From: Planctomycetales bacterium
Lineage (GTDB): Bacteria; Planctomycetota; Planctomycetia; Isosphaerales; Isosphaeraceae
Assembly: GCA_027435495.1 (NCBI GenBank)
Contig: DAHZZC010000673.1
Location: 1 to 5,479 of the forward strand
Length of the DNA stretch: 5,479 nucleotides
Reading direction: 5' to 3'
How positions within the stretch are numbered: the first letter of the stretch is position 1; the number at the start of each line of letters is the position of its first letter. Of the stretch, positions 1 through 5,380 are shown in pieces. The translations under genes and the position numbers were made by a program. The notes under the pieces were generated by a model. The model did not search any database. It saw only the letters and a list, made by a program, of their open reading frames with translations, and had not been told where the DNA came from.

Positions 1-1
1 A

Positions 2-1018
2 CACCGGATCTACCTGCGAAACATGCTGCTGAGCGAGGACGCCGACAACCTGCTCCCCGACTGGGCGTTCTTCGTCAAGGCGGTGGTGAACGCCGAGAGA
101 CTCCGCCCGACGGCCTCGCGCGAGGGCTTCTACGAGGACGCGAGCCTCGAAGCGGCGCGCGAGGAGCTGGGCGCCTGCCTCCGCGACTACCTGGTCGGGC
201 TCGCCGGGCGCGAGTCGGCGCGGTTCGAGCGGTTCCTGGGGGTCCACCACCTGGCGCTCAAGGCGCTCGCGGCCCGCGACGACGAGTGCTACCGGATCTT
301 CATCGACTGGCTCCCGTTCGAGACGACGAGGGGCCGGCAGACCGTCCGGGCCCTCCGCGAGCAGGGCGGGCCGCTCAGCTTCGTCGACGACATCGGCCAG
401 TATCGCCAGATGGAGAAGATCGCCTCGGCGCAGGGGCTCACCCTGATCAACGCAGGATACGTCTACGATCCCGAACTGCTCGCGAAGCTGCCCGAGGTTT
501 ACCCAGACGTCGAACTCCGTCCGCTCGACGCCGCCGCGATGACCCACGACTTCGAGGAGCTGGGCCCCGAGGACCACGACGCGGCCGAGGCGCTGCTCGA
601 CGTCGCGATTCCAACCCTCCGACCGTTCGCCTGTCAGCCCGAGGCGAGGAAGTTCCAGCCGACGGAGCTGCCGGCGCTCTTCGCGGCCGGGTCCGACGCG
701 CGGTTCGTCCGCTCGCTGGAGCAGAGCAAGGAGACAGCCGACCCGCTCTTCCAGGGCGTCCTGGAGAGTCTGCAATCGCGGCCGGGCATCCGGCCGACGA
801 CCGCGCTGGTGCTGAACTTCCGCAACCCGATGATCCGCCGGCTGGCCTCGGTCACCTCGCGGTCGGTCCTCGAGAAGGCCGTGCAGGTCCTCTACGTCCA
901 GGGGCTCCTCCTGGCGCAAGAGCCGCTGTCGACGCGCGAGCTGGGCCTGCTCTCGCAGGGACTCACCGGGCTGATCGAGTCAGCGATCGGGGCCGGGACG
1001 AAGGAGGCGCGACCATGA
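2..1018 (+). CDS. HSP90-family molecular chaperone (HtpG-like), 3' part; start lies outside the window
   Basis: This is the end of the middle domain plus the C-terminal dimerisation domain of an HSP90-family ATP-dependent chaperone, a cytosolic protein-folding factor. The reading frame is open from base 2 to the TGA at 1016-1018 (338 residues). The ATG at base 23 is internal, because the preceding codons (HRIYLRN) continue the conserved HSP90 strand before 'MLLSEDADNLLPDW'. Visible landmarks, numbered from base 2: the Ser-Arg-Glu catalytic-loop motif at residues 39-41, whose Arg reaches the ATP gamma-phosphate in known HSP90s; a short middle-domain remnant around 'AQGLTLINAGYVYD' (143-156); and the dimerisation helices from 'LVLNFRNPMIRRL' (about 269-281) to 'GLIESAIG'. 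The tail ends KEARP, without the eukaryotic MEEVD. It resembles the shorter 'HSP90 family protein' of actinobacteria more than E. coli HtpG (from memory). The downstream gene overlaps it by four bases. The GHKL ATPase domain cannot be judged here. Family assignment is confident; the partner and clients are unknown. Confidence 0.88.
   Translation, partial: HRIYLRNMLLSEDADNLLPDWAFFVKAVVNAERLRPTASREGFYEDASLEAAREELGACLRDYLVGLAGRESARFERFLGVHHLALKALAARDDECYRIFIDWLPFETTRGRQTVRALREQGGPLSFVDDIGQYRQMEKIASAQGLTLINAGYVYDPELLAKLPEVYPDVELRPLDAAAMTHDFEELGPEDHDAAEALLDVAIPTLRPFACQPEARKFQPTELPALFAAGSDARFVRSLEQSKETADPLFQGVLESLQSRPGIRPTTALVLNFRNPMIRRLASVTSRSVLEKAVQVLYVQGLLLAQEPLSTRELGLLSQGLTGLIESAIGAGTKEARP
1001..1007 (+). 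promoter_or_regulatory. Ribosome binding site of the TPR-like gene
   Basis: AAGGAGG lies inside the last codons of the HSP90 gene, seven bases before the ATG at 1015. It is a near-perfect Shine-Dalgarno sequence and fixes the start of the TPR-like gene at the ATGA overlap rather than at any earlier codon in the long open frame. Confidence 0.85.
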
Positions 1019-2127
1019 GCCAGACGCGCACCGACGTCTACGAGATCGCCGGGAAGGCGATGACGCTCCCCTACGGGCCGACCCGGCTCGCGATGCTCGA
1101 GGAGGCAGTCCGGATCGCCGACTCGCTCCAGGACATCGACCTGGGCTACCAGATGCGCTACAACCTCCAGCAGAGCGCCGAGTTCTCGGCGCGCGGCGAC
1201 GTGGCGCTGGTCTCGTTCGCCTGGCGACTCGCCCAGTACGACCGTTATCCCGGTCGATTCGACACGCACGATATTATGTGGACGTACAAGTGGACCATCG
1301 CCACCTGCACGCGATTGCCCCAGGTCCCGCGGGATCGGGTGATGGCGCTCCTCGACGACTTCGAGGCGCGATGCCGGGCGATGGGGCAGTCGATGTATGC
1401 GGCGAATCTGCTCCGCCGGGAGTTCCTCGTGCTCTCCGGCGAGCGCGAGGCGGCCCGATCGGCGCACGCCGAGTTCCGCAGATCGCGCCGGGACTCGCTG
1501 AGCGACTGCATCGCCTGCGTCGCGAACGGGAATTGCCAGTATTATCTGTCCCAGAATCAATGGAGACGCGCGATTCAGGCCGCCGGGCCGGTACTGAACG
1601 GTCGACTCCGGTGCGCTGAGGAGCCGCATAGCGTCCTTGCGCACGTGCTGTTACCGGAGGTGAAGCTCGGGCAGCTCGAGGAGGCGTGGGAGCACCATCG
1701 GGAGGGCTATCGGCTCGTCCGGAAGGGTCGTCAATTCGTGGACATGCAGGGGTATCACCTGCGGTTCCTGGTGCTGGTCGGCGACCTCGACGCCGCCCGG
1801 GCGCTGCTGGAGCGCCACATCCAGGACGCCCTGGAAACGATCATGCCGCTCGACCGGTTCCAGTTCCTGCTGGCGGCGGCGCTCTGGGCCGAGCGGATGC
1901 TGCGCGAGGGGAAGACCACGGCGATGGTCCGAATGCCGGAGGCCGCGCCCCCCGCCGATGCGCGCGGGCTGCGCGACATTGCGGCCGGCCGCGACTGGTT
2001 CCTGAGCGGGGCCCGCGAGGTCGCCGACCAGTTCGACCGCCGGAACGGGACCGACGCCTTCGCGCGCCGGATCGACGAGCTCCCCGAACTCCTCCAGCCC
2101 GTCCGGGCGAGGCGCAAGGAGGCGTAA
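1015..2127 (+). CDS. TPR-like helical-repeat protein coupled to HSP90
   Basis: A 370-residue, almost entirely helical protein with tetratricopeptide-like character, for example 'LEEAVRIADSLQDIDLGYQ' near 28-46, 'LGQLEEAWEHHREGYRLVR' at 218-236 and 'GDLDAARALLERHI' at 256-269. TPR folds normally act as peptide-binding scaffolds. There is no signal peptide or membrane segment, so it is probably cytosolic. The start is set by AAGGAGG seven bases upstream and the ATGA overlap with the HSP90 stop, so the two are very likely co-translated and functionally linked. It has an unusual cysteine set: C165-x2-C168-x5-C174, plus C200 in 'GRLRCAEEP'. From memory, actinobacterial TPR proteins share a CxxC followed by a Cys-Glu-x-Pro segment, which would make these family features. 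They could bind a metal or form disulfides, but this is unproven. Individual repeats are degenerate, so the repeat number is not given. Function proposed: partner or adaptor of the adjacent chaperone (inference from context). Confidence 0.85.
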   Translation: MSQTRTDVYEIAGKAMTLPYGPTRLAMLEEAVRIADSLQDIDLGYQMRYNLQQSAEFSARGDVALVSFAWRLAQYDRYPGRFDTHDIMWTYKWTIATCTRLPQVPRDRVMALLDDFEARCRAMGQSMYAANLLRREFLVLSGEREAARSAHAEFRRSRRDSLSDCIACVANGNCQYYLSQNQWRRAIQAAGPVLNGRLRCAEEPHSVLAHVLLPEVKLGQLEEAWEHHREGYRLVRKGRQFVDMQGYHLRFLVLVGDLDAARALLERHIQDALETIMPLDRFQFLLAAALWAERMLREGKTTAMVRMPEAAPPADARGLRDIAAGRDWFLSGAREVADQFDRRNGTDAFARRIDELPELLQPVRARRKEA

Positions 2128-2139
2128 GCCGCGATCGGG

Positions 2140-2160
2140 GCGGGCCCGCTTGCGGCCCGC
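2140..2160 (+). terminator. GC-rich hairpin after the HSP90-TPR pair, possible terminator
   Basis: GCGGGCC (2140-2146) and GGCCCGC (2154-2160) form a perfect 7-bp stem with a 7-base loop, 12 bases after the TAA stop of the TPR-like gene. No T-run follows, so it is not a canonical intrinsic terminator. It could stabilise the transcript 3' end, attenuate, or pause polymerase ahead of the next cluster. Confidence 0.4.
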
Positions 2161-2177
2161 GGACGACCCGCGATAAT
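2150..2177 (+). promoter_or_regulatory. Candidate sigma-70-like promoter for the three-gene cluster
   Basis: TTGCGG (2150-2155), a 16-bp spacer and GATAAT (2172-2177). The -10 matches the consensus at five of six positions, the -35 at only three. It is about 50 bases upstream of the first start codon of the cluster and overlaps the hairpin at 2140-2160. An AT-rich hexamer stands out in this GC-rich gap, but the call is based on consensus alone. Confidence 0.3.
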
Positions 2178-2217
2178 GGGTGATGAAGGGAGTCGATCGG
2201 GGCGAGCTCAGGGGATC

Positions 2218-2221
2218 GGAG
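2218..2221 (+). promoter_or_regulatory. Ribosome binding site of the 112-aa protein gene
   Basis: GGAG sits seven bases before the ATG at 2229, the same spacing as the other ribosome binding sites here. An in-frame TGA at 2181-2183 closes the frame upstream and no other ATG lies between, so the start at 2229 is secure. Confidence 0.7.
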
Positions 2222-2228
2222 TATCATC

Positions 2229-2567
2229 ATGCCGACGAAAGAGGAAGAAGCCGAAGAACTGGCCCGAACGCATTACCAGATTGAGCCCGGGATGATCCAG
2301 ATCTTCCGGATCACCGCCTCCGCCGAGGCCGAGGACAGGCCAACGGAGCCCATCAAGTTGCTCGAAGTGAATGAGGATACCGTACCCTCGGGGATCCTGC
2401 CGATCCACTTCGGGCCCTCGCCGGCATCGGGGCTGCATTATCCGACGGTCATCGTGGAAGTGACCCCGGATGAGTATCAACGGATCCAGAGCGACGAACT
2501 TCGGCTTCCTGACGGGTGGAAGGTCGGGGATCCAATCCCGAGGCTCCCCACCGTGGCGTCTCCATGA
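2229..2567 (+). CDS. Conserved-looking 112-aa protein of unknown function, first gene of a three-gene cluster
   Basis: I cannot assign a named family. The 112-residue protein is acidic at the N-terminus (KEEEAEELA, residues 4-12) and then appears to be a compact alpha/beta domain: strand-like 'MIQIFRI' (22-28) and 'PIKLLEVN' (41-48), a Pro/Gly-rich loop 'LPIHFGPSPASGLHYP' (57-72), strand 'TVIVEVT' (73-79), helix 'PDEYQRIQSDEL' (80-91) and the closing 'LPDGWKVGDPIPR' (93-105). There is no signal peptide or membrane segment, so it is probably cytosolic. The wording (EPIKLLEVN, FGPxPASG, VIVEVTPDE) resembles hypothetical proteins I recall from cyanobacteria and planctomycetes; this is unverified. 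Its TGA overlaps the ATG of the HEPN-like gene (ATGA, 2564-2567). Possible roles are partner, adaptor or antitoxin of the HEPN-like protein, all inferred from position alone. Confidence 0.82.
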   Translation: MPTKEEEAEELARTHYQIEPGMIQIFRITASAEAEDRPTEPIKLLEVNEDTVPSGILPIHFGPSPASGLHYPTVIVEVTPDEYQRIQSDELRLPDGWKVGDPIPRLPTVASP

Positions 2568-3091
2568 GCAGCCCCGCCGATTGGGCGAAGGCGCTGGCCA
2601 GGCAGGCCGACGCCGACTTTCGAGCATGGGAGCTCCTCGAAAAGAATCCCAGGGCCGTCGCCGCCGAATGTCACAAGCTCCAGTTCCTCCAAATGGCTTG
2701 CGAGAAGCTGTGCAAAGCCCACTCGATCCGGCGCGGGCCCCCTCCTCAGGATCTCCAGGGGAGCCACGGTTACATTTCCAATCCGCTCCCGGTCATTATC
2801 CGCGAACAGGCTCGACGCATGCGGCGGAACCTCGATGGAATGCAGGGAGTCCTGGCGCAGGTCCGTCTCCTGGCGGCCGAGATCGAGCTCCTGAACCCGG
2901 CCATCCGACGCGATGGTCGGCGACTCGACAATTGCGAGTATCCCTGGGAGACCGGGGCTGTTGTCATCTCGCCACTGGACTGGTCCTTTACGCCGTCGTA
3001 CCTCTGCAGGACGAGGGCGGGACGGACCTTCCTGAAGCTCCTTCGCGAAGCGATCGATAGTCTCCTCCGAGAATCAGGAGTAACGACATGA
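2564..3091 (+). CDS. HEPN-like helical protein, middle gene of the three-gene cluster
   Basis: A 175-residue protein whose N-terminal half looks like a HEPN domain: helix 'WAKALARQADADFRAWELLE' (7-26), then 'CHKLQFLQMACEKLCKAH' (36-53), which has the typical HEPN helix-2 pattern (LQxAxEKxxKA), then 'SHGYISNPLPVIIREQ' (67-82) and a further helix at 89-110. HEPN proteins are often RNases or RNA binders in toxin-antitoxin and defence systems. The usual RNase motif R-x4-6-H is not in its normal late position; the only fit is R30-x6-H37, before helix 2, so activity is doubtful. The second half has a distinctive 'DNCEYPWE' (122-129) and ends in the helix 'AGRTFLKLLREAIDSLLRE' (152-170). The ATG at 2564 is chosen because of the ATGA overlap with the upstream gene and because homology-like sequence begins there; an in-frame GTG at 2516 would add 16 unlikely residues. 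No good ribosome binding site precedes 2564, which suggests translational re-initiation. HEPN membership is by pattern only. Confidence 0.8.
   Translation: MSSPADWAKALARQADADFRAWELLEKNPRAVAAECHKLQFLQMACEKLCKAHSIRRGPPPQDLQGSHGYISNPLPVIIREQARRMRRNLDGMQGVLAQVRLLAAEIELLNPAIRRDGRRLDNCEYPWETGAVVISPLDWSFTPSYLCRTRAGRTFLKLLREAIDSLLRESGVTT
3076..3080 (+). promoter_or_regulatory. Ribosome binding site of the 64-aa peptide gene
   Basis: AGGAG within the last codons of the HEPN-like gene, seven bases before the ATG at 3088. It supports the small downstream ORF as a real gene, together with the ATGA overlap. Confidence 0.75.
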
Positions 3092-3282
3092 GCGGCCCCA
3101 TCGTCCGGCGCTACGGCTTCCCCAACTTCGAGAAAATCTTCGGCGATCGGCCGATCGAGCACGGCGTCGACGAGGCGAATCCGCCCGACGATCGAACCGA
3201 GGGCGAACCGACCGCGAAGGAAGCGACAACGAAGCCGGCGCCCCCGAAAACCGAGGGCGCCGGCGGGTCGAAGAAGGAGTGA
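3088..3282 (+). CDS. 64-aa small protein with conserved-looking head and disordered tail, last gene of the cluster
   Basis: A short gene of unknown function. Residues 1-30 (MSGPIVRRYGFPNFEKIFG and on to HGVDE) are mixed hydrophobic, aromatic and charged and look structured. Residues about 31-64 are Pro, Lys, Glu, Thr, Ala and Gly only in the main, with no large hydrophobics, so this tail is probably disordered. It is real rather than chance because it starts at an ATGA overlap with the HEPN-like gene, has AGGAG at seven bases, and its head resembles small hypothetical proteins I recall beside similar genes in other bacteria (unverified memory). There is no signal peptide or membrane segment. 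Such a head-plus-flexible-tail protein could be a binding peptide or antitoxin for its neighbour; this is inference. The TGA at 3280-3282 is only nine bases from the stop of the convergent peptidase gene. Confidence 0.75.
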   Translation: MSGPIVRRYGFPNFEKIFGDRPIEHGVDEANPPDDRTEGEPTAKEATTKPAPPKTEGAGGSKKE

Positions 3283-3285
3283 GCC

Positions 3286-3300
3286 GGCCGCTCAGCGGCC
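3286..3300. terminator. Small hairpin between convergent genes, possible bidirectional terminator
   Basis: GGCCGC (3286-3291), loop TCA, GCGGCC (3295-3300): a perfect 6-bp GC stem with a three-base loop. The loop is exactly the stop codon of the minus-strand peptidase gene. It is the only structure in the nine-base gap between the converging genes and could act in both directions, but there is no T-run on either side. Confidence 0.35.
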
Positions 3301-5367
3301 CAGCTCGCCCCAGAGGAACGTGTAATCGAGGGCGTCCATGAAGGCGCGCTGCTTGTTGTCGGCGGCGGCCGAGTGGCCGCCCTCGACGTTCTCGTAATAG
3401 AGGACGTCGTGCCCCTGCTCCCGCATCCTCGCCGCCATCTTCCGGGCGTGGCCGGGGTGGACCCGGTCGTCTCGGGTCGACGTGGTGATCAGCATCCGCG
3501 GATACTTTGTCGACTTCCGGACGTTGTGATACGGCGAGAAGGTCTGGATGAACGACCACTCCTCGGGGACGTCGGGGTTGCCGTACTCGCCCATCCAGCT
3601 CGCCCCGGCGAGCAGGTGGCTGTACCGCTTCATGTCCAGCAGCGGAGAGCCGCAGACGATCGCGCCGAAGAGGTCCGGGCGGCGGGTGAGCATGTTCCCC
3701 ATCAAAAGGCCGCCGTTGCTCCGACCCATGATTCCCAGCTTCGCCGGCGCGGTCACCTTCCGGCGGATCAGATCCTCGGCGACCGCGATGAAGTCCTCAT
3801 AGGCCCTGTGTCGGCTCGCCTTCAGGGCGGCGCGGTGCCACTTCGGGCCGAACTCGCCCCCGCCCCGGATGTTCGCCAGGACGTAGACTCCCCCCGGCTC
3901 CAGCCAGGCGGCGCCGATGGTCGGGTTGTAGTTCGGACGCATCGGGATCTGGAACCCGCCGTAGCCGTTGAGCAGCGTCGGGTTGCAGCCGTCGAGCTTC
4001 AGGTCGGCGCGCGAGACCTGGAAATACGGGACTCGCGTCCCGTCGGCCGAGGTCGCCTCGTGCTGAGTGACTTCCAGCCCCTTCGCGTCGAAGAACGCGG
4101 GAAGGTGCTTCAAGGACTCGGCCGGGCCGCCGCCGGCCCTCCCGATCGAGAGCGTGGTCGGCGTCAGGAAGCCGGTCGTCGTCAGGAAGTAATCGTCGGA
4201 TTCGTCGGGGTCGATCGCCCGGGCGCTCGCCTCGGCGAGGTCGGGCAGGCCCGGCATCGGCTGGCGCTCCCATCGGCCGCCCTGGTGCGAGAGGACCTCG
4301 ATCCGGCTCCGGACGTTGTCCAGCTCGTTGAGGATGATGAAGTGCCGCGTCGCGCTGGCGCCCGCGAGCGAGGTCCGCTCGGTCGGCCGGAAGAGGACGT
4401 CGAAGTTCCGGTCGCCCCCGAGGAACTTCTCCAGGTGGATCGCCAGCAGGGCGCCGGCGGGATAGGCCCGATCGTCGATTTTCCAGTCGGTCCGGAGCCG
4501 GATCATCAGCCACTCGCGGTGGAACATCGCCGTGGCGTCGTCGGGCTTCTCGATCTTGATGAGTTTCCTGCCGCGCCGGAGGAACGTCTCGGAGGTGAAG
4601 AACGTCGGCAATCGGGTGATGATGTCGCGCTCGAAGCCGGGCGTGAGGTCGCGGTATCCGCTGGCGCTCATGTCCTTGGCCTTCGCCTCGAAGACGACAC
4701 TGGCCGAGCCGATCGGCGTCCCGCGCCTCCATTCCTTGACGATCCTCGGATAGCCCGAGTCGGTCATCGAGCCGGGGCCGAAGTCGGTGCCGACGAAGAC
4801 GCTGTCGATATCCCGCCAGGCGACGCGGCTCTTGGCCTCGGGGAGTTTATAGCCGTCGTCGAGGAAGGCCTTCTTCTCGAGGTCGAACTCGCGGACGACC
4901 TCGGCATCGGCGCCGCCTCGCGAGAGCGAGATCAGGGCTCGCTTGTGGTCAGGACGGAGGACATCGGCGCCGTGCCAGACCCAGTTCTCATGCTCCTTGC
5001 GGCCGAGTTCGTCGAGGTCGAGGACGATCTCCCACTTCGGCTCGTCCTTCCGGTATTCGTCGAGGGTGGTCCGTCGCCAGAGGCCGCGGGGGTTCTTCGC
5101 GTCGCGCCAGAGGTTGTAGTAGTACGGGCCCTCCTTCTCGATCATCGGAATCCGGGCCTTCGAGTCGAGGATCTCGCGGAGGCGATCCCGGAGCTTGCCG
5201 AAGCGATCGGGGCGGGTGAGCTCGCCGACGCTCTCGACGTTCCGCTCCTTCGCCCAGGCCATCGGACGGTCGCCCAGGACGTCTTCGAGCCATCGATAGG
5301 GATCGTCGCCGTCGTCCGAGATGGCGAGCATCGCCGCGAGGGCGCAAGGTAATACGAACGAGATCAT
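3292..5367 (-). CDS. Prolyl oligopeptidase family serine peptidase (S9A), probably exported
   Basis: A 691-residue peptidase of about the usual S9A length (around 700). It would cleave short peptides after proline. The N-terminal beta-propeller opens with 'DPYRWLEDV' (22-30), the classic S9A entry motif. The C-terminal alpha/beta-hydrolase domain carries 'NGYGGF' (467-472; Y469 matches the oxyanion-stabilising Tyr), 'ANIRGGGEFG' (498-507), the nucleophile Ser550 in 'GRSNGG', the catalytic Asp in 'DDRV' (633-634) and His665 in 'EGGHS'. The triad is complete and the frame unbroken, so it should be active. The start at 5367 is chosen over the in-frame start at 5412 because GGAGGA lies seven bases upstream and because the resulting N-terminus 'MISFVLPCALAAMLAIS' is hydrophobic like a signal peptide, although it lacks the usual positive charge; the Cys there is not in a lipobox. 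Export to the periplasm is likely but not certain. It is convergent with the three-gene cluster and shows no functional link to it. Confidence 0.93.
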   Translation of the reverse strand: MISFVLPCALAAMLAISDDGDDPYRWLEDVLGDRPMAWAKERNVESVGELTRPDRFGKLRDRLREILDSKARIPMIEKEGPYYYNLWRDAKNPRGLWRRTTLDEYRKDEPKWEIVLDLDELGRKEHENWVWHGADVLRPDHKRALISLSRGGADAEVVREFDLEKKAFLDDGYKLPEAKSRVAWRDIDSVFVGTDFGPGSMTDSGYPRIVKEWRRGTPIGSASVVFEAKAKDMSASGYRDLTPGFERDIITRLPTFFTSETFLRRGRKLIKIEKPDDATAMFHREWLMIRLRTDWKIDDRAYPAGALLAIHLEKFLGGDRNFDVLFRPTERTSLAGASATRHFIILNELDNVRSRIEVLSHQGGRWERQPMPGLPDLAEASARAIDPDESDDYFLTTTGFLTPTTLSIGRAGGGPAESLKHLPAFFDAKGLEVTQHEATSADGTRVPYFQVSRADLKLDGCNPTLLNGYGGFQIPMRPNYNPTIGAAWLEPGGVYVLANIRGGGEFGPKWHRAALKASRHRAYEDFIAVAEDLIRRKVTAPAKLGIMGRSNGGLLMGNMLTRRPDLFGAIVCGSPLLDMKRYSHLLAGASWMGEYGNPDVPEEWSFIQTFSPYHNVRKSTKYPRMLITTSTRDDRVHPGHARKMAARMREQGHDVLYYENVEGGHSAAADNKQRAFMDALDYTFLWGELGR

Positions 5368-5374
5368 TCGGGAT

Positions 5375-5380
5375 TCCTCC
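5375..5380 (-). promoter_or_regulatory. Ribosome binding site of the prolyl oligopeptidase gene
   Basis: On the minus strand GGAGGA ends seven bases before the ATG at 5367. It decides the start: the longer 706-residue reading from 5412 would bury this site inside the gene and place a charged stretch before the hydrophobic signal-like segment. Confidence 0.8.

Larger units (their letters stand above)
2132..2204 (+). repeat. Pair of 11-bp direct repeats flanking the candidate promoter
   Basis: CGATCGGGGCG occurs at 2132-2142 and again at 2194-2204, 62 bp start to start, on either side of the candidate -10 at 2172-2177. A third exact copy lies at 5204-5214 inside the prolyl oligopeptidase gene. 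The intergenic pair could be a regulator-binding arrangement, but the third, coding copy shows that the word is simply common in this genome or is favoured by codon usage. Confidence 0.4.

Noticed and set aside
286..1014. Upstream in-frame extension of the TPR-like gene to base 286
   Set aside because: It overlaps the HSP90 gene in another frame, gives an Arg/Pro/Ala-rich sequence without pattern, and the strong ribosome binding site and ATGA overlap place the start at 1015.
892..1644. A 250-codon open frame on the minus strand
   Set aside because: It is antisense to the HSP90 end and TPR-like gene, has no ribosome binding site of note and no recognisable product; a GC-rich shadow frame.
2516..2563. 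Alternative GTG start of the HEPN-like gene
   Set aside because: It would add 16 residues (MEGRGSNPEAPHRGVS) that do not look like a HEPN start and would overlap the upstream gene by 52 bases; the ATGA at 2564 matches the style of the other junctions.
2208..2627. A 139-codon minus-strand frame opposite the 112-aa gene
   Set aside because: It is antisense to a gene with a good start, ribosome binding site and coupled downstream neighbour; its translation shows no domain features.
3373..5352. A 659-codon open frame on the plus strand, opposite the peptidase gene
   Set aside because: It mirrors the peptidase codons; high GC at third positions removes stops from the antisense frame. The product is an Arg/Val/Ala/Glu-rich run with no recognisable domain, while the minus strand has a complete S9A enzyme.
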